NCBI GenBank assembly: GCA_913778205.1
Contig: CAJYUW010000039.1
Span: 1 to 64,000, forward strand
DNA length: 64,000 nucleotides
Direction: 5' to 3'
Source: an uncultured Curtobacterium sp.
Lineage (GTDB): Bacteria > Actinomycetota > Actinomycetes > Actinomycetales > Microbacteriaceae
A program made the position numbers and the translations under genes. Within the stretch, counting starts at the first letter, position 1. Each line of letters starts with the position of its first letter. Positions 23,336 to 32,500 of the stretch are shown one piece after another. The notes under the pieces are model-generated. The model was not told the DNA's origin, did not search any database, and worked only from the letters and a program-made list of their open reading frames with translations.

Positions 23336-23445
23336 GGCACGACCAGGGTAGGCGACACCCCCGACCCGCGGCCCGGTGCCTCGCGTGCTGCACGGGGATC
23401 CGGCAGGATCGTCGACGTACGCCCCGAACGAGAGGATCCCTCCGG

Positions 23446-23829
23446 ATGCCCGAGAGCCACGACTTCTTCGTCGCCGCCGACCCCGTCGCCGCCGGCGCCC
23501 ACACCCGCGAGGCCCTCCTCCGCGAGGGCTACACGGTGGACGACGCCGACCGGGGCGGACTGCGCGCGACCCGCGGCAGCCTCGGACTCACGCTCCTCAT
23601 CGGCGCGATGGCGAACGCCCGGACCTTCCACACCCGCCTCGACGTGCAGGTGATGGTGGCCCCCGACGGGCAGACCGTCGTCCGGCTGCTCCGTGGGTCG
23701 GGGCGCGCGATGGTGAAGGGCGGTGCGCTCGGGATGGCCAGGGGCAACCAGGCGTTCGAGGAGGCGGCCAACGCGATCCACGGCGTGCTCGCACAGGCCG
23801 GGGTCCTGACGGCGAGCGTGCCCGGCTGA
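23446..23829 (+). CDS. Conserved hypothetical protein
   Basis: A 127-residue soluble protein that I do not recognise. It has an alpha/beta pattern, with a hydrophobic stretch GLTLLIGAMANA in the middle and a helix FEEAANAIHGVLAQAG at the end; no catalytic motif is obvious. It stands alone, divergent from the amidase lipoprotein and followed by a perfect palindromic terminator. GAGGAT ends 8 bases before the ATG, so it may be leaderless. Codon use fits its neighbours. Confidence 0.75.
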   Translation: MPESHDFFVAADPVAAGAHTREALLREGYTVDDADRGGLRATRGSLGLTLLIGAMANARTFHTRLDVQVMVAPDGQTVVRLLRGSGRAMVKGGALGMARGNQAFEEAANAIHGVLAQAGVLTASVPG

Positions 23830-23877
23830 CGTCGTGCACCATCGCGCGCGGCGCGCCCCGGACGACCGCGGCAACGA

Positions 23878-23907
23878 CGAAGGGCCACCCGATCGGGTGG
23901 CCCTTCG
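23878..23907. terminator. Perfect bidirectional terminator
   Basis: A perfect 30-base palindrome with arms CGAAGGGCCACCCGA / TCGGGTGGCCCTTCG between the convergent hypothetical gene and tRNA-Ala. Confidence 0.85.
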
Positions 23908-23913
23908 TGTACC

Positions 23914-23989
23914 TGGTGGAGCTAAGGGGATTCGAACCCCTGACCTTCTCATTGCGAACGAGACGCGCTACCAACTGCGCCATAGCCCC
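23914..23989 (-). tRNA. tRNA-Ala (anticodon CGC)
   Basis: A complete cloverleaf on the minus strand: acceptor GGGGCTA pairs with TAGCTCC and includes the alanine identity pair G3-U70; anticodon loop TTCGCAA gives CGC; T-loop TTCGAAT. The 3' CCA is encoded (23914-23916). A terminator follows within ten bases. Confidence 0.96.
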
Positions 23990-24067
23990 AAGGACTCGTC
24001 AACCCTAGCACCAGGGCGCTCGGGAACAGAAATCCGCGGCGCGGGTCCGGGCGTGCCGCGGGGCGTG

Positions 24068-25201
24068 TCAGACCGCTCGACGACGACGCATGATCGCGTC
24101 GAGGTCGGCCTGCCGGTAGCCGCCCTCGTCGATGACGCCCATCCCGGCCCACCTGCTCGGCGGCGCGGACGCGGCGGGCGGCTCCCCCGCGGGTGCGTCG
24201 GTCCCGGGCGCGACGGCGTCGGCCGCAGTGGTCCCGGGTGCAGCGGACTCGGGTGACGCCGGCGCGCGGAGTCCGAGCCGCTCGGCGAGCCGACCCTGGT
24301 CGTGCGCGGACAGCGACGCGGCAGCCTCCTCGACGTCCGGCCGCATGCGGGACACGGTCGCGAGCGACGGGTCGGTCGCACCGGCGCGGACGGCCGCGGC
24401 CTCGGCGTCCGCCTCGGCCTTCGCCTGCGCGACACGTTCCCGCAGCCGTGCGGCGAGCGCCGAGGACGACTCGGGCGCGGCCTTCGGTGCCGCCGGGCGC
24501 GCCACGTAGAGCGGCTTCGGCACGGCGTTCGGGGTCCAGCTCCGGTCGCGAGCCGGGTCCGTGGGGGCCTGGTCGGACAGCGGCGGCGCCGGGTCGGTCC
24601 AGGCGGTGGCCGGCCGGGAGGCGCGGGTCGTGTCCGCCGCGGCCGCTGCGGCACGCGCCTTCCGTGCCCGGGCGACCTGGTGCAGCTGCGCGAGGACGGC
24701 CGCCGATCCCCCTACGGCCAGGAGCCCGGCGACGGCGACGAGCCAGAGCTGCGGCGCGGTGACGAGGACCACGACGGCGACGACGAGCCCGACCGTGCCG
24801 AGGAGGGTGGCGCCGAGCCGGGACCGACGCATGCGCATGGCCGTCAGGGCCGGCACGTTCGCGGCGCGTTCGAGCACGGGGGCCTGCTCCGCGAGCCGAC
24901 GGGTGATCTCCCGCTGCCGGGCGGCTTCGTGCGCACGGACGATCGCGGTGCGCTTCGCCTCCTCGCTCCGTGCGACGCGCTGCGCCTCGGCCAGGGACTT
25001 CGCGTTCATCTCGACGCGGACCTCCTCCGGCAGCTCGGCGGTCTGCGCGAGGATCCGGAGGGTCTGCTGGAGCCGGATCGCGTTGCGCTCGGTCGCGAGG
25101 TACTGGCGCCGAGCGGCCCACGACGGCATGAGGTAGACGAGCCAGAGCACCGCCGCCAGGAGCAGCACGATGCCGCCGCCCCAGGAGCCGATACCTGCCA
25201 T
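24068..25201 (-). CDS. Membrane protein of unknown function
   Basis: A 377-residue protein with one N-terminal membrane helix (about residues 7-25), a cytoplasmic helical stretch rich in Arg/Glu/Ala (about 30-115), then two more membrane helices (about 130-170). The remaining 200 residues are Ala/Pro-rich, charged and probably disordered. No enzymatic motif is seen. The type is common in Microbacteriaceae; I cannot assign a role. TACCGT ends 6 bases before the ATG, so the message is probably leaderless. Confidence 0.85.
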   Translation of the reverse strand: MAGIGSWGGGIVLLLAAVLWLVYLMPSWAARRQYLATERNAIRLQQTLRILAQTAELPEEVRVEMNAKSLAEAQRVARSEEAKRTAIVRAHEAARQREITRRLAEQAPVLERAANVPALTAMRMRRSRLGATLLGTVGLVVAVVVLVTAPQLWLVAVAGLLAVGGSAAVLAQLHQVARARKARAAAAAADTTRASRPATAWTDPAPPLSDQAPTDPARDRSWTPNAVPKPLYVARPAAPKAAPESSSALAARLRERVAQAKAEADAEAAAVRAGATDPSLATVSRMRPDVEEAAASLSAHDQGRLAERLGLRAPASPESAAPGTTAADAVAPGTDAPAGEPPAASAPPSRWAGMGVIDEGGYRQADLDAIMRRRRAV

Positions 25202-25317
25202 GCGCCAACGGTAGGGGCGCGGCCGACCGTGGCCGGTGATTGCCGGACGCGTGTTGCGCGTGTCGCACGGGAATCAGCGGGGGCCGAGCCGTGCCTCCCG
25301 GCCGGGCCGCCGCGCGG

Positions 25318-25977
25318 TCAGGGACGCGGCGTCGTGTGGATCGGCACGGCGGCCTCGTCGCGGGCCGCGAGCGGCACGCTGCCGACACCGGCCGGCACCC
25401 GTCCCTGGACCCATCGCTCGAGGACGCCCTCCCGGACCTCCTCGGCGACGAGGGCGAAGCAGAAGTGGTCGCGCCAGTCGCCGTTGATGTGGATGTACCG
25501 GCGGCGCAGGCCCTCGTAGCGGAAGCCGAGCTTCTCGACCACGCGGAGGCTCGGGGCGTTCTCGGGACGGATGCAGATCTCGATGCGGTGCACGCCGACG
25601 TTGCGGAAGCAGTGGTCGACGGCCAGCGCGACGCTGATCGGCGTCACGTTGTGCCCGGCCGCGTCCTCGACCACCCAGTACCCGATCGACGCGCTCGCGA
25701 GCGAGCCGTAGGTGATGCCGGAGACGTTCAGCTGCCCGACGAACCGGCCGTCGAGCTCCATAGCGAACGGCAGCCCGAGCCCGGCGCGGGCGTTCGCCTG
25801 CAGCGCGCGGATGCTCCCGCGGACGTCCGTCGACGCGTACCCGGAGGGGTTCGTCGCCTCCCACGTGCGCAACCAGCCGCGGTTCGACGCGAGGGCGACG
25901 TCGAGGTCGCGGGTGTCCCGGAGCCGGAGCGGCCGGATGGTGACCCGGCCGTGGGACAGGGTCGGGATCGTCGTCAT
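25318..25977 (-). CDS. GNAT family N-acetyltransferase (RimJ/RimL-like)
   Basis: A 219-residue acetyl-CoA-dependent acetyltransferase. The fold is visible from IRPLRLRDTRDLDVAL at the N-terminus, GYWVVEDAAGHNVTP in place of the usual acetyl-CoA loop, the second-half helix RVVEKLGFRYEGLRRRYIHINGDW, and the terminal DHFCFALVAEE strand. This pattern is of the Rim type that acetylates protein N-termini. The ATG at 25977 is chosen for its strong GGAGG eight bases upstream; the frame is open further up. About 30 residues at the C-terminus are beyond the fold. Confidence 0.92.
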   Translation of the reverse strand: MTTIPTLSHGRVTIRPLRLRDTRDLDVALASNRGWLRTWEATNPSGYASTDVRGSIRALQANARAGLGLPFAMELDGRFVGQLNVSGITYGSLASASIGYWVVEDAAGHNVTPISVALAVDHCFRNVGVHRIEICIRPENAPSLRVVEKLGFRYEGLRRRYIHINGDWRDHFCFALVAEEVREGVLERWVQGRVPAGVGSVPLAARDEAAVPIHTTPRP

Positions 25978-25998
25978 CGGTGGTTCCTCCGGAAGCGA

Positions 25999-26036
25999 CG
26001 AACGGGTCCGGGGGGACACTCCCCCGGACCCGTTCG
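25999..26036 (-). terminator. Terminator after galU
   Basis: A 16-bp perfect stem (CGAACGGGTCCGGGGG with CCCCCGGACCCGTTCG) 14 bases past the galU stop and upstream of the acetyltransferase ribosome binding site. Confidence 0.85.
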
Positions 26037-26049
26037 GCGACGGGTTCGG

Positions 26050-26940
26050 CTATTCGCCCGCGTTGAACTCCTTGAGCCAGGACTTGAGGTCCGGGCCGAG
26101 GTCGTCACGGTCCGAGGCGAGCTGCACGATCGCCTTGATGTAGTCGAGTTTGTCACCGGTGTCGTACCGGCGTCCACGGAACACGACGCCGTACACGCCG
26201 CCCGTCCACTCCTCGGCGCCGGCCATCTTCATCAGGGCGTCGGTCAGCTGGATCTCGCCGCCCTTGCCGGGCTCCTGCTTCTCGAGGACGTCGAAGACCT
26301 CGGGGCGGATCACGTAGCGGCCGATAATGGCGAGGTTCGAGGGGGCTTCGCCCTGCGGGGGCTTCTCGACGAGGCCGGTGATCTTGACGACGTCGTCGAC
26401 GTCGGTCTCCTCGACCGTGGCGATGCCGTACATGTGCGTCTGCGAGGCCGGGACCTCGAGCAGCGCGACGACGGTGGCGTTCTTCTCGCCCTGGACCTCG
26501 ATCATGCGCTTGAGCAGCGGGTCGCGGGCGTCGATGATGTCGTCGCCGAGGAGCACCGCGAAGGGCTCGCGGCCGACGTGCATCTTCGCGCGGAGCACGG
26601 CGTGGCCGAGGCCGAGCGGGTCGCCCTGGCGGACGTAGTGCATGTCGGCGAGGTCCGTGGACTGGTTCACCTTCTGCAGCTTCTCGTGGTCGCCCTTCTT
26701 CTTCAGGGTCTCCTCGAGCTCGGACACGTGGTCGAAGTGGTTCTCGAGCGCGTTCTTGTTGCGGCCCGTGATCATCAGGACGTCGGTCAGCCCGGCGCCG
26801 ACGGCCTCCTCCACGACGTACTGGATGGCCGGCTTGTCGACGACCGGCAGCATCTCCTTCGGCATGGCCTTGGTGGCGGGGAGGAAGCGCGTGCCCAGCC
26901 CGGCGGCGGGGATCACGGCCTTCGAAATCTGGAAGCCCAT
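26050..26940 (-). CDS. galU: UTP--glucose-1-phosphate uridylyltransferase
   Basis: Makes UDP-glucose from UTP and glucose 1-phosphate, feeding cell-envelope glycan and trehalose synthesis. The 296-residue protein starts with the nucleotidyltransferase loop VIPAAGLGTRFLPATK and has KEMLPVVDKPAIQY, the substrate-binding GLGHAVLRAK, and VEKP and GGEIQLTDAL further on, the standard GalU set. The chosen ATG has TACGTT ending 7 bases before it, so it looks leaderless. It is divergent from the cyclo-ligase gene. Confidence 0.96.
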   Translation of the reverse strand: MGFQISKAVIPAAGLGTRFLPATKAMPKEMLPVVDKPAIQYVVEEAVGAGLTDVLMITGRNKNALENHFDHVSELEETLKKKGDHEKLQKVNQSTDLADMHYVRQGDPLGLGHAVLRAKMHVGREPFAVLLGDDIIDARDPLLKRMIEVQGEKNATVVALLEVPASQTHMYGIATVEETDVDDVVKITGLVEKPPQGEAPSNLAIIGRYVIRPEVFDVLEKQEPGKGGEIQLTDALMKMAGAEEWTGGVYGVVFRGRRYDTGDKLDYIKAIVQLASDRDDLGPDLKSWLKEFNAGE

Positions 26941-27054
26941 GCCTGTGAACGTACCGGATGACCCCTGGACGGGGCATGTCGTCCCTGTGGAGGACACGGC
27001 TTCGCGCGGGTCCCGGCGGGAAGCCGCAACCGGCGCCTCGGTAGACTCCCGGGC

Positions 27055-27639
27055 ATGATCCCCGACCGAGGCGTCGAGAAGCGTGCGTTGCGGGCCGAGC
27101 TCCGGCAGCGGCGGCGCACCAGGACCACCAGCGAACGCGAGACCGACACGGCCGGCCTGACCGGGACGCTGCAGCGGTTCGTCGAGGAACGCCAGGTCGA
27201 GTCCCTCGCGCTGTACCTCTCCGCCCCCGACGAACCCGACGTCCGGCCGTTCCTCGACTGGGCGCACGCCAGGGGCATCCGGGTCCTGCTGCCGATCACC
27301 CGCGAGGACGGGCTGCTCGACTGGGCGGTCGGCGACGGCGAGAGCGAGCGCGAGGGGCTGTCCGGGATGCCCGAGGTCGTCGGCGAGGTGCTCTCACCGC
27401 TCGCGCTCGGCGACGTCGACGCGATCCTCACCCCGGCCGCCGCGGTCGGGCACGACGGGGTCCGGATGGGCTGGGGTCGCGGGTACTACGACAAGACCCT
27501 CGGGTCCATGGCGAACCGCCCGCCCGTCTATGCTGTGATCTTCGACGCGGAGTACCTCGACGAGGTCCCGCGCGAGGCCCACGACGAACCCGTCGACGGC
27601 ATCATCACGCCGTCGCGCATCATCACCTTCCGGAGCTAG
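27055..27639 (+). CDS. 5-formyltetrahydrofolate cyclo-ligase
   Basis: Converts 5-formyl-THF to 5,10-methenyl-THF using ATP, in one-carbon metabolism. The 194-residue protein has the family start KRALRAELRQRRR, the ATP/substrate segment LPITREDG in the middle and the diagnostic GVRMGWGRGYYDKTL near residue 138. TAGACT ends 7 bases before the ATG (leaderless type). The next gene starts two bases after its stop, so the two are one operon. Confidence 0.94.
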   Translation: MIPDRGVEKRALRAELRQRRRTRTTSERETDTAGLTGTLQRFVEERQVESLALYLSAPDEPDVRPFLDWAHARGIRVLLPITREDGLLDWAVGDGESEREGLSGMPEVVGEVLSPLALGDVDAILTPAAAVGHDGVRMGWGRGYYDKTLGSMANRPPVYAVIFDAEYLDEVPREAHDEPVDGIITPSRIITFRS

Positions 27640-27640
27640 C

Positions 27641-27931
27641 GTGCCCACCTACTCGTACCGGTGCACCGAGTGCGACAACGCCTTCGACATCAAGCAGTCC
27701 TTCTCGGACGCGGCCCTCACCGAGTGCCCCGTCTGCGGCGGCGCGCTGCGCAAGGTCTTCTCCCCGGTGGGCGTCACGTTCAACGGCGGTGGCTTCTACC
27801 GGACGGACTCGCGGGCGAAGCCGGCCAGCGGATCATCGACGGGCGGCGGCTCGTCGACGGGCGGCGGCTCGTCGTCGAGCGCACCGGCGAAGACCGGGTC
27901 GGGGAAGCCGACCGCGCCCAGCGCCTCCTGA
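27641..27931 (+). CDS. FmdB family zinc ribbon protein
   Basis: A 96-residue putative regulatory protein with an N-terminal rubredoxin-like zinc ribbon: PTYSYRCTECDNAFD and TECPVCGGALRKVF give two CxxC pairs for one zinc. The tail from about residue 62 is a low-complexity Gly/Ser region with repeated STGGG. The GTG start follows the cyclo-ligase stop by one base, so they are co-translated. This pairing with the folate gene is common in actinobacteria, but the role is not known. Confidence 0.92.
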   Translation: MPTYSYRCTECDNAFDIKQSFSDAALTECPVCGGALRKVFSPVGVTFNGGGFYRTDSRAKPASGSSTGGGSSTGGGSSSSAPAKTGSGKPTAPSAS

Positions 27932-27986
27932 CCTCCGGGCCGCCGTCTCGGTACGGTGGGGGCCTCCCGACCGGAAGGAGGCCCGC

Positions 27987-28487
27987 GTGAAGGGCTTCAA
28001 GGAGTTCCTGCTCCGTGGCAACGTGATCGACCTGGCCGTGGCGGTCGTCATCGGTGCGGCGTTCACCGCGATCGTCACCGTGATCGTCAGCGCGCTCATC
28101 AACCCGCTCATCGGTGCGGTGTTCAACGCATCCTCGCTCGACCACGCCCTCGTCCTGGAGATCCCGACGACCGGGAAGGACCCCGCGGCACTCAAGTTCG
28201 GTGCGGTGATCGGCGCAGTGATCAACTTCGTCATCGTCGCGGCGGTCGTGTACTTCGCGCTCGTCCTGCCGGTGAACCACCTCAAGAAGGTCGCGTTCGA
28301 CCGGGTCAAGAAGAACGAGGAGCAGACCCCGCAGGACGTCCCGCCGACCGACGTCGAGGTGCTGCTCGAGATCCGCGACCTGCTGCGCTCCCGGAACGGC
28401 GGCGCGCTGCCGGCCGGTGGCGGTGCGCACGTCGCGCCGTCCGACCTCCCCGAGGGCCCGGGCATCGGGGGGACGACGAAGCTCTGA
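27987..28487 (+). CDS. mscL: Large-conductance mechanosensitive channel
   Basis: Homopentameric inner-membrane channel that releases solutes on hypo-osmotic shock. The 166-residue protein begins KGFKEFLLRGNVIDLAVAVV, matching the conserved N-terminal helix and TM1, has the second membrane segment FGAVIGAVINFVIVAAVVYFA, and a C-terminal bundle helix VLLEIRDLLRS. The GTG has a strong Shine-Dalgarno (AAGGAGG) 5 bases upstream. The tail beyond residue 140 is longer than in E. coli MscL. It ends at a large palindrome. Confidence 0.96.
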   Translation: MKGFKEFLLRGNVIDLAVAVVIGAAFTAIVTVIVSALINPLIGAVFNASSLDHALVLEIPTTGKDPAALKFGAVIGAVINFVIVAAVVYFALVLPVNHLKKVAFDRVKKNEEQTPQDVPPTDVEVLLEIRDLLRSRNGGALPAGGGAHVAPSDLPEGPGIGGTTKL

Positions 28488-28517
28488 CGGCGCGCTCGCG
28501 GAGCACCGCACCGCGCC

Positions 28518-28577
28518 GCACAACCAAAGTCCGTCCGAACCACCATTGCGCGTGGTTCGGGCGGACTTTGGTTGTGC
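28518..28577. terminator. Palindromic repeat family B, copy 1
   Basis: A 26-bp stem (28518-28543 with 28552-28577) and 8-base loop; one G-T pair is the only irregularity. The arm begins GCACAACCAAAGTCCGTCC. It sits between convergent mscL and the phosphatidyltransferase gene. A second copy with compensatory changes is at 42482-42541. Confidence 0.85.
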
Positions 28578-28642
28578 GCAGATGAACGGCACCGAGGGCG
28601 CGAAAACGCCCGGCCCCCCGCGGCGCACCCGCCGCGCAGCGC

Positions 28643-29233
28643 TCAGGCCGCGACGGTACCGACCGCGCGACGCTTGCGCACCATCGCCACGGCGTACTGC
28701 ACCCCGGCGACGACGTGGCCGGCGGTGCCGAGGTACACGAACACGAGCGCCACGACCCGGACCCACGGTGCGTTCGCGTCGACGGTGTGCACGGCGGAGA
28801 AGAGCAGCACGGGAAGGCCGACGAAGAGCAGCGCCGAGCGGATCTTGCCCGTCCAGGTGACGTCGAGGTCCGGGTTGCCCCGGAAGAGCACGGAGGACAT
28901 CACCGCGAGCACGAGGTCGACCCCCACCACCACGATGACGACGAAGAGCGGCAGCAGTCCGGTGAGCACGAGGGACAGCACGATCGCGATGATGGCCAGG
29001 CGGTCGGCGACGGGGTCGACGGCCTTGCCGAGCTTCGAGCCCTGGTCGAACCGGCGTGCGACGAAGCCGTCCGCCCAGTCGCTCACGCCGATGACCACGA
29101 GCACGACGAGTGCCCACCCCGGGTGACCGACGACGACGAGCCATACGAACACCGGGATGAGCAGGAGGCGGACCAGCGAGATCAGGTTCGGCCAGGTCTG
29201 CCAGTCGGGGCGCTCCCGCACGGTGTCACTCAT
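28643..29233 (-). CDS. CDP-alcohol phosphatidyltransferase family protein
   Basis: Integral membrane enzyme that transfers a phosphatidyl group from CDP-diacylglycerol to an alcohol (for example glycerol phosphate or inositol phosphate). The 196-residue protein has the family signature SDWADGFVARRFDQGSKLGK followed by AVDPVADR (D-x2-D-G-x2-A-R-x8-G-x3-D-x3-D), near residues 52-79, and about six membrane helices. The substrate alcohol cannot be told. TAGCCT ends 8 bases before the ATG, so it has its own promoter despite following two same-strand genes. Confidence 0.93.
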   Translation of the reverse strand: MSDTVRERPDWQTWPNLISLVRLLLIPVFVWLVVVGHPGWALVVLVVIGVSDWADGFVARRFDQGSKLGKAVDPVADRLAIIAIVLSLVLTGLLPLFVVIVVVGVDLVLAVMSSVLFRGNPDLDVTWTGKIRSALLFVGLPVLLFSAVHTVDANAPWVRVVALVFVYLGTAGHVVAGVQYAVAMVRKRRAVGTVAA

Positions 29234-29251
29234 CGGAGGACAGGCTACCGC

Positions 29252-29545
29252 TCACCAGTGCGGCGGGATGTCCCGCCGGAGGCGGTCGTCGTTCTCGCCG
29301 TCGCGGTGTCGCGGCGGTTCCGACGGCGCGGCCGGGTCGTAGCCCGGCACCGGCTGGGTGGTGACGCGCCTGCGGCGGCGGGGCGTGCCTCCCGGCTGGT
29401 CGCCGGCGTCGTCAGCGGATGCGGGAGGACGGACGGGAGGCACGGCCGGCGTCGCGTCGTCGGCCCGCGTCCACGACCCCACCAGCTGGTCCGTCCCCGA
29501 GGTCACCGGACCGGCGGCGCGGGACGCGCGCCGGGACCGGCTCAT
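29252..29545 (-). CDS. Small disordered hypothetical protein
   Basis: A 97-residue basic, Pro/Arg-rich protein with no predicted fold. The ATG overlaps the stop of the large helicase-like gene (ATGA), which argues that it is translated. It contains a diverged copy of palindromic repeat family A in frame (29384-29444), so part of its sequence may be repeat-derived. Function unknown. Confidence 0.6.
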   Translation of the reverse strand: MSRSRRASRAAGPVTSGTDQLVGSWTRADDATPAVPPVRPPASADDAGDQPGGTPRRRRRVTTQPVPGYDPAAPSEPPRHRDGENDDRLRRDIPPHW

Positions 29546-32500
29546 CGGCGCGCGGGGATCGGGGGGATGGAGATCTCCTGGGTGGCGCCGCGGTCGACGC
29601 CGAGCACCGCGGCCACCGTGTTCGCGACGCGGTCCGGGTCCGAGAAGAGCTGGAACGCGTGCACGCGCACGTAGTGCCAGCCGAGCCGACGGAGCACCTC
29701 GGGGCGGAGTCGGAGCGACTCGCGCAGCGATCCCTTCACGAGCGACGCGTCGGTCTCGATCGTGACGCAGACCCCGCCGTGCGCCGCGACGAGCCCGAGC
29801 TTGCCGCGGTGCCCGAGCGCGACCGGGATCCCGCGCATCTCGAGTCGGCGTGCCAGGTCAACGAGCAGCGGGTCGGAGTCGTCCGGCACGTACTCGGCAC
29901 TCGTGCGGGCACGGACCTCGGCGAGGATCTCCGCGAGCGCGACCGTGCCGTGGCCCATCCGCTCGGCCTCGATGTCCGACGGCTGGAAGCACGTGACGAT
30001 GACCATCGAGCGGCGGGCGCGGGTCATGGCGACGGCGAGCAGGCGTTCCCCGCCGGGCTTGCCGAGCGGACCGAAGTCGCGGAGCACCCGGCCGTGCGGC
30101 GTGCGGCCGTAGCCGATCGAGAAGACGACGCGGTCGCGGCTCTGGGCCACGGACTGCTCGAGGGTGGCGACGATGAACGGCTCGGCGCGGTCCCCGATGA
30201 CGAACTCGGTGAGGTCCTTGTGTCCCTGCGCAGCCGTGAGCACGGCCTGCTCGACGCGGACGGCGTGCTTCGCGGACGCCGTGATGACCATGAGCGACTC
30301 GGTGGGGCGGGTGCGGGCGTGCTCCATGACGAGCCGGACGACCCGGTCCACCTCGGCGTCGACGCTCTCCACCGCACCGGAGTCGGGGTCCGGCACGGCC
30401 TTGCCGTCGCTGACGTAGTCGAGCGCGATCGACCCGTGCCCGAGGAACGACCCGGCCCAGGGCAGCGACTCGATCTTGCCGCCGTAGAAGCGGCGGTTGA
30501 CGAGCTCCGCGAGGTCCTCGCCGCCGGCGCGGTACGAGCGGGTGAGCGACAGCGTCGGCAGGAGCGTCGAGAGCTTCGCGAGCGCGGAGTCGGCGTGGAA
30601 CGCGTCGAGGGTCTGCTCGTCGACCTGCAGCGCACGGTGGTCCGGGTCGACCGCGATGCGGAACGGCGAGGGCGTCTGCGTCACCGGGTCGCCGAACACG
30701 ACGGTCTGCCGGGCGCGACGGACGGCGCCGACGGTCTCCGCGATCGTGACGGCGCCGGCGTCGACGAGGATCACCGTGTCGAACGGCATCGTGTCCGCGA
30801 TCTGCGACACCTCGTACGGGCTCGCGAGCCAGACGGGCGCGATCGCACGCGACAGGTGCGGTGCGGAGTCCTGCAGCAGGCGCGAGGTGATCGCGCCGTC
30901 CTTGAGCTGGGTGCGCAGCGCCGCAGCCTCGTCCGGCCAGTCGACGAGCCCGACCTTCCAGTTCTCGGCGAGCTGCCACGCGAGGCCCTGGGAGACGCCG
31001 GCCGCGTGCGCGTCGTCGACGAGCCGGAAGTCGGCCTCGACCCGGTCGAGCATGTCGGTGTCGGCGCCGAGCAGCGCCCGGTCGGACTCGAGCATCGACT
31101 CGAGGGCGGACTGCCACCACGCGAGCTCGAGCTCGGCCGGCACCTGCGTGTCCGGGACGTGCCGGTTCGCGAGGTCGGTGATGAGCGGCTCGAGCTGCAG
31201 GTCGCGCAGCGTCTGCATGAGCTCGGTGCGCTCCTGCAGGTTGTGCAGGACGTCGGAGTCCTCGGCCAGCCGGGCGATCGTCGGGACGAGCTGGTCGACG
31301 GGCAGGTTCGCGAGCTGGTCCTCGCGCGCGGTGCGGCCGAGCGGCTCGTCGAGACGGGCGAGGTCCTCGACGACGTTCGAGAACAGCACCTGGACGTCCG
31401 CGATGCCCGTGGGCACCTCGGGGTTCACCCCGGCCGCGACGTACCGCTGCCAGAGGACGCGCTGCTGCTGCACGCGGGTCAGCGCCTCGTGCAGGTCGGA
31501 CACGTGCACGCCCGGACGGACGTACTCGCGCGCGAGCTTCTTCAGGCGCCGGCGGTTCGTCGACGACATCGGCGCACCCTCGCCACGGGGGGCGGTGGCG
31601 GCCACGAGCTCGGAGACGGAGCGGTCGAAGACGACGGGCAGGAAGCGGTCGAGGGTGTCCCGGATCTCGGTGAGCAGGCGGAGGTAGATCCCGAGCTCGT
31701 TGATCGTCGTGAACTGGCGCATGTGCGTCGACGCCACGAGGTCGTGCGCGCGGCGGAGGAGCGTGGGCAGCCCGTCGGCGTCGAGGTCCTTCGCGGTCTT
31801 GTGCGCCCGCTGCGCGCCGTCGCTCGTGGCGAACTTCGCGCCGTACCAGGGCGAATCGTCCGGCCCGTACCGGAACTCACCGAGGTTCGCCGCACTGACC
31901 ATCGTCTCGGCGACGCGCGACCGCCCCTCGACCATCGAGGCGACCGACGAGTGCGACAGCCGGGCCGTGGTCGACGGCGGGACGGGCAGCAGCGAGAGGC
32001 GCGACAGCTCGACGAGGCAGTCGAGGACGGACACGCCGAACGACGGCTCCACCCGGGTCAGGGCACCGCGGTAGTCGATGAGCACCTTGCGGAGCCGGAC
32101 CAGGGCGTCGTCGACCTCGCGGAGGTTGGGGCGCTTCGCCTTCTCGTTGCGCGCGATCGCCCGGACGACATCGCGGCGGAGGGTCGACGGCGTGACCGCG
32201 ACCCCCGGGAGGTGCACCTCGCCGAAGCGGGCGGCGATCCCGCGGAGGGTCGCACGGCGCGGGCTCACCACGAGGACGCGCTTGTTCGCCGCGACGAGCC
32301 CGCCGAGCGCGTTGACGATGGTCTGCGTGCCGCCGGTACCGGGCAGGGTCTTCACGACGATCGAGTTGCCGGCCGCGATCTGGGCGATCACGTTCTCCTG
32401 CTCGTCGTCGGCGTCGAGGAGCAGCGTGTCGGTCTCGGGGCTGCGCGCGTCCGAGGGGGTCTGCTCGACCGGACGGTAGGACTGCTCGACCTGCCACTTG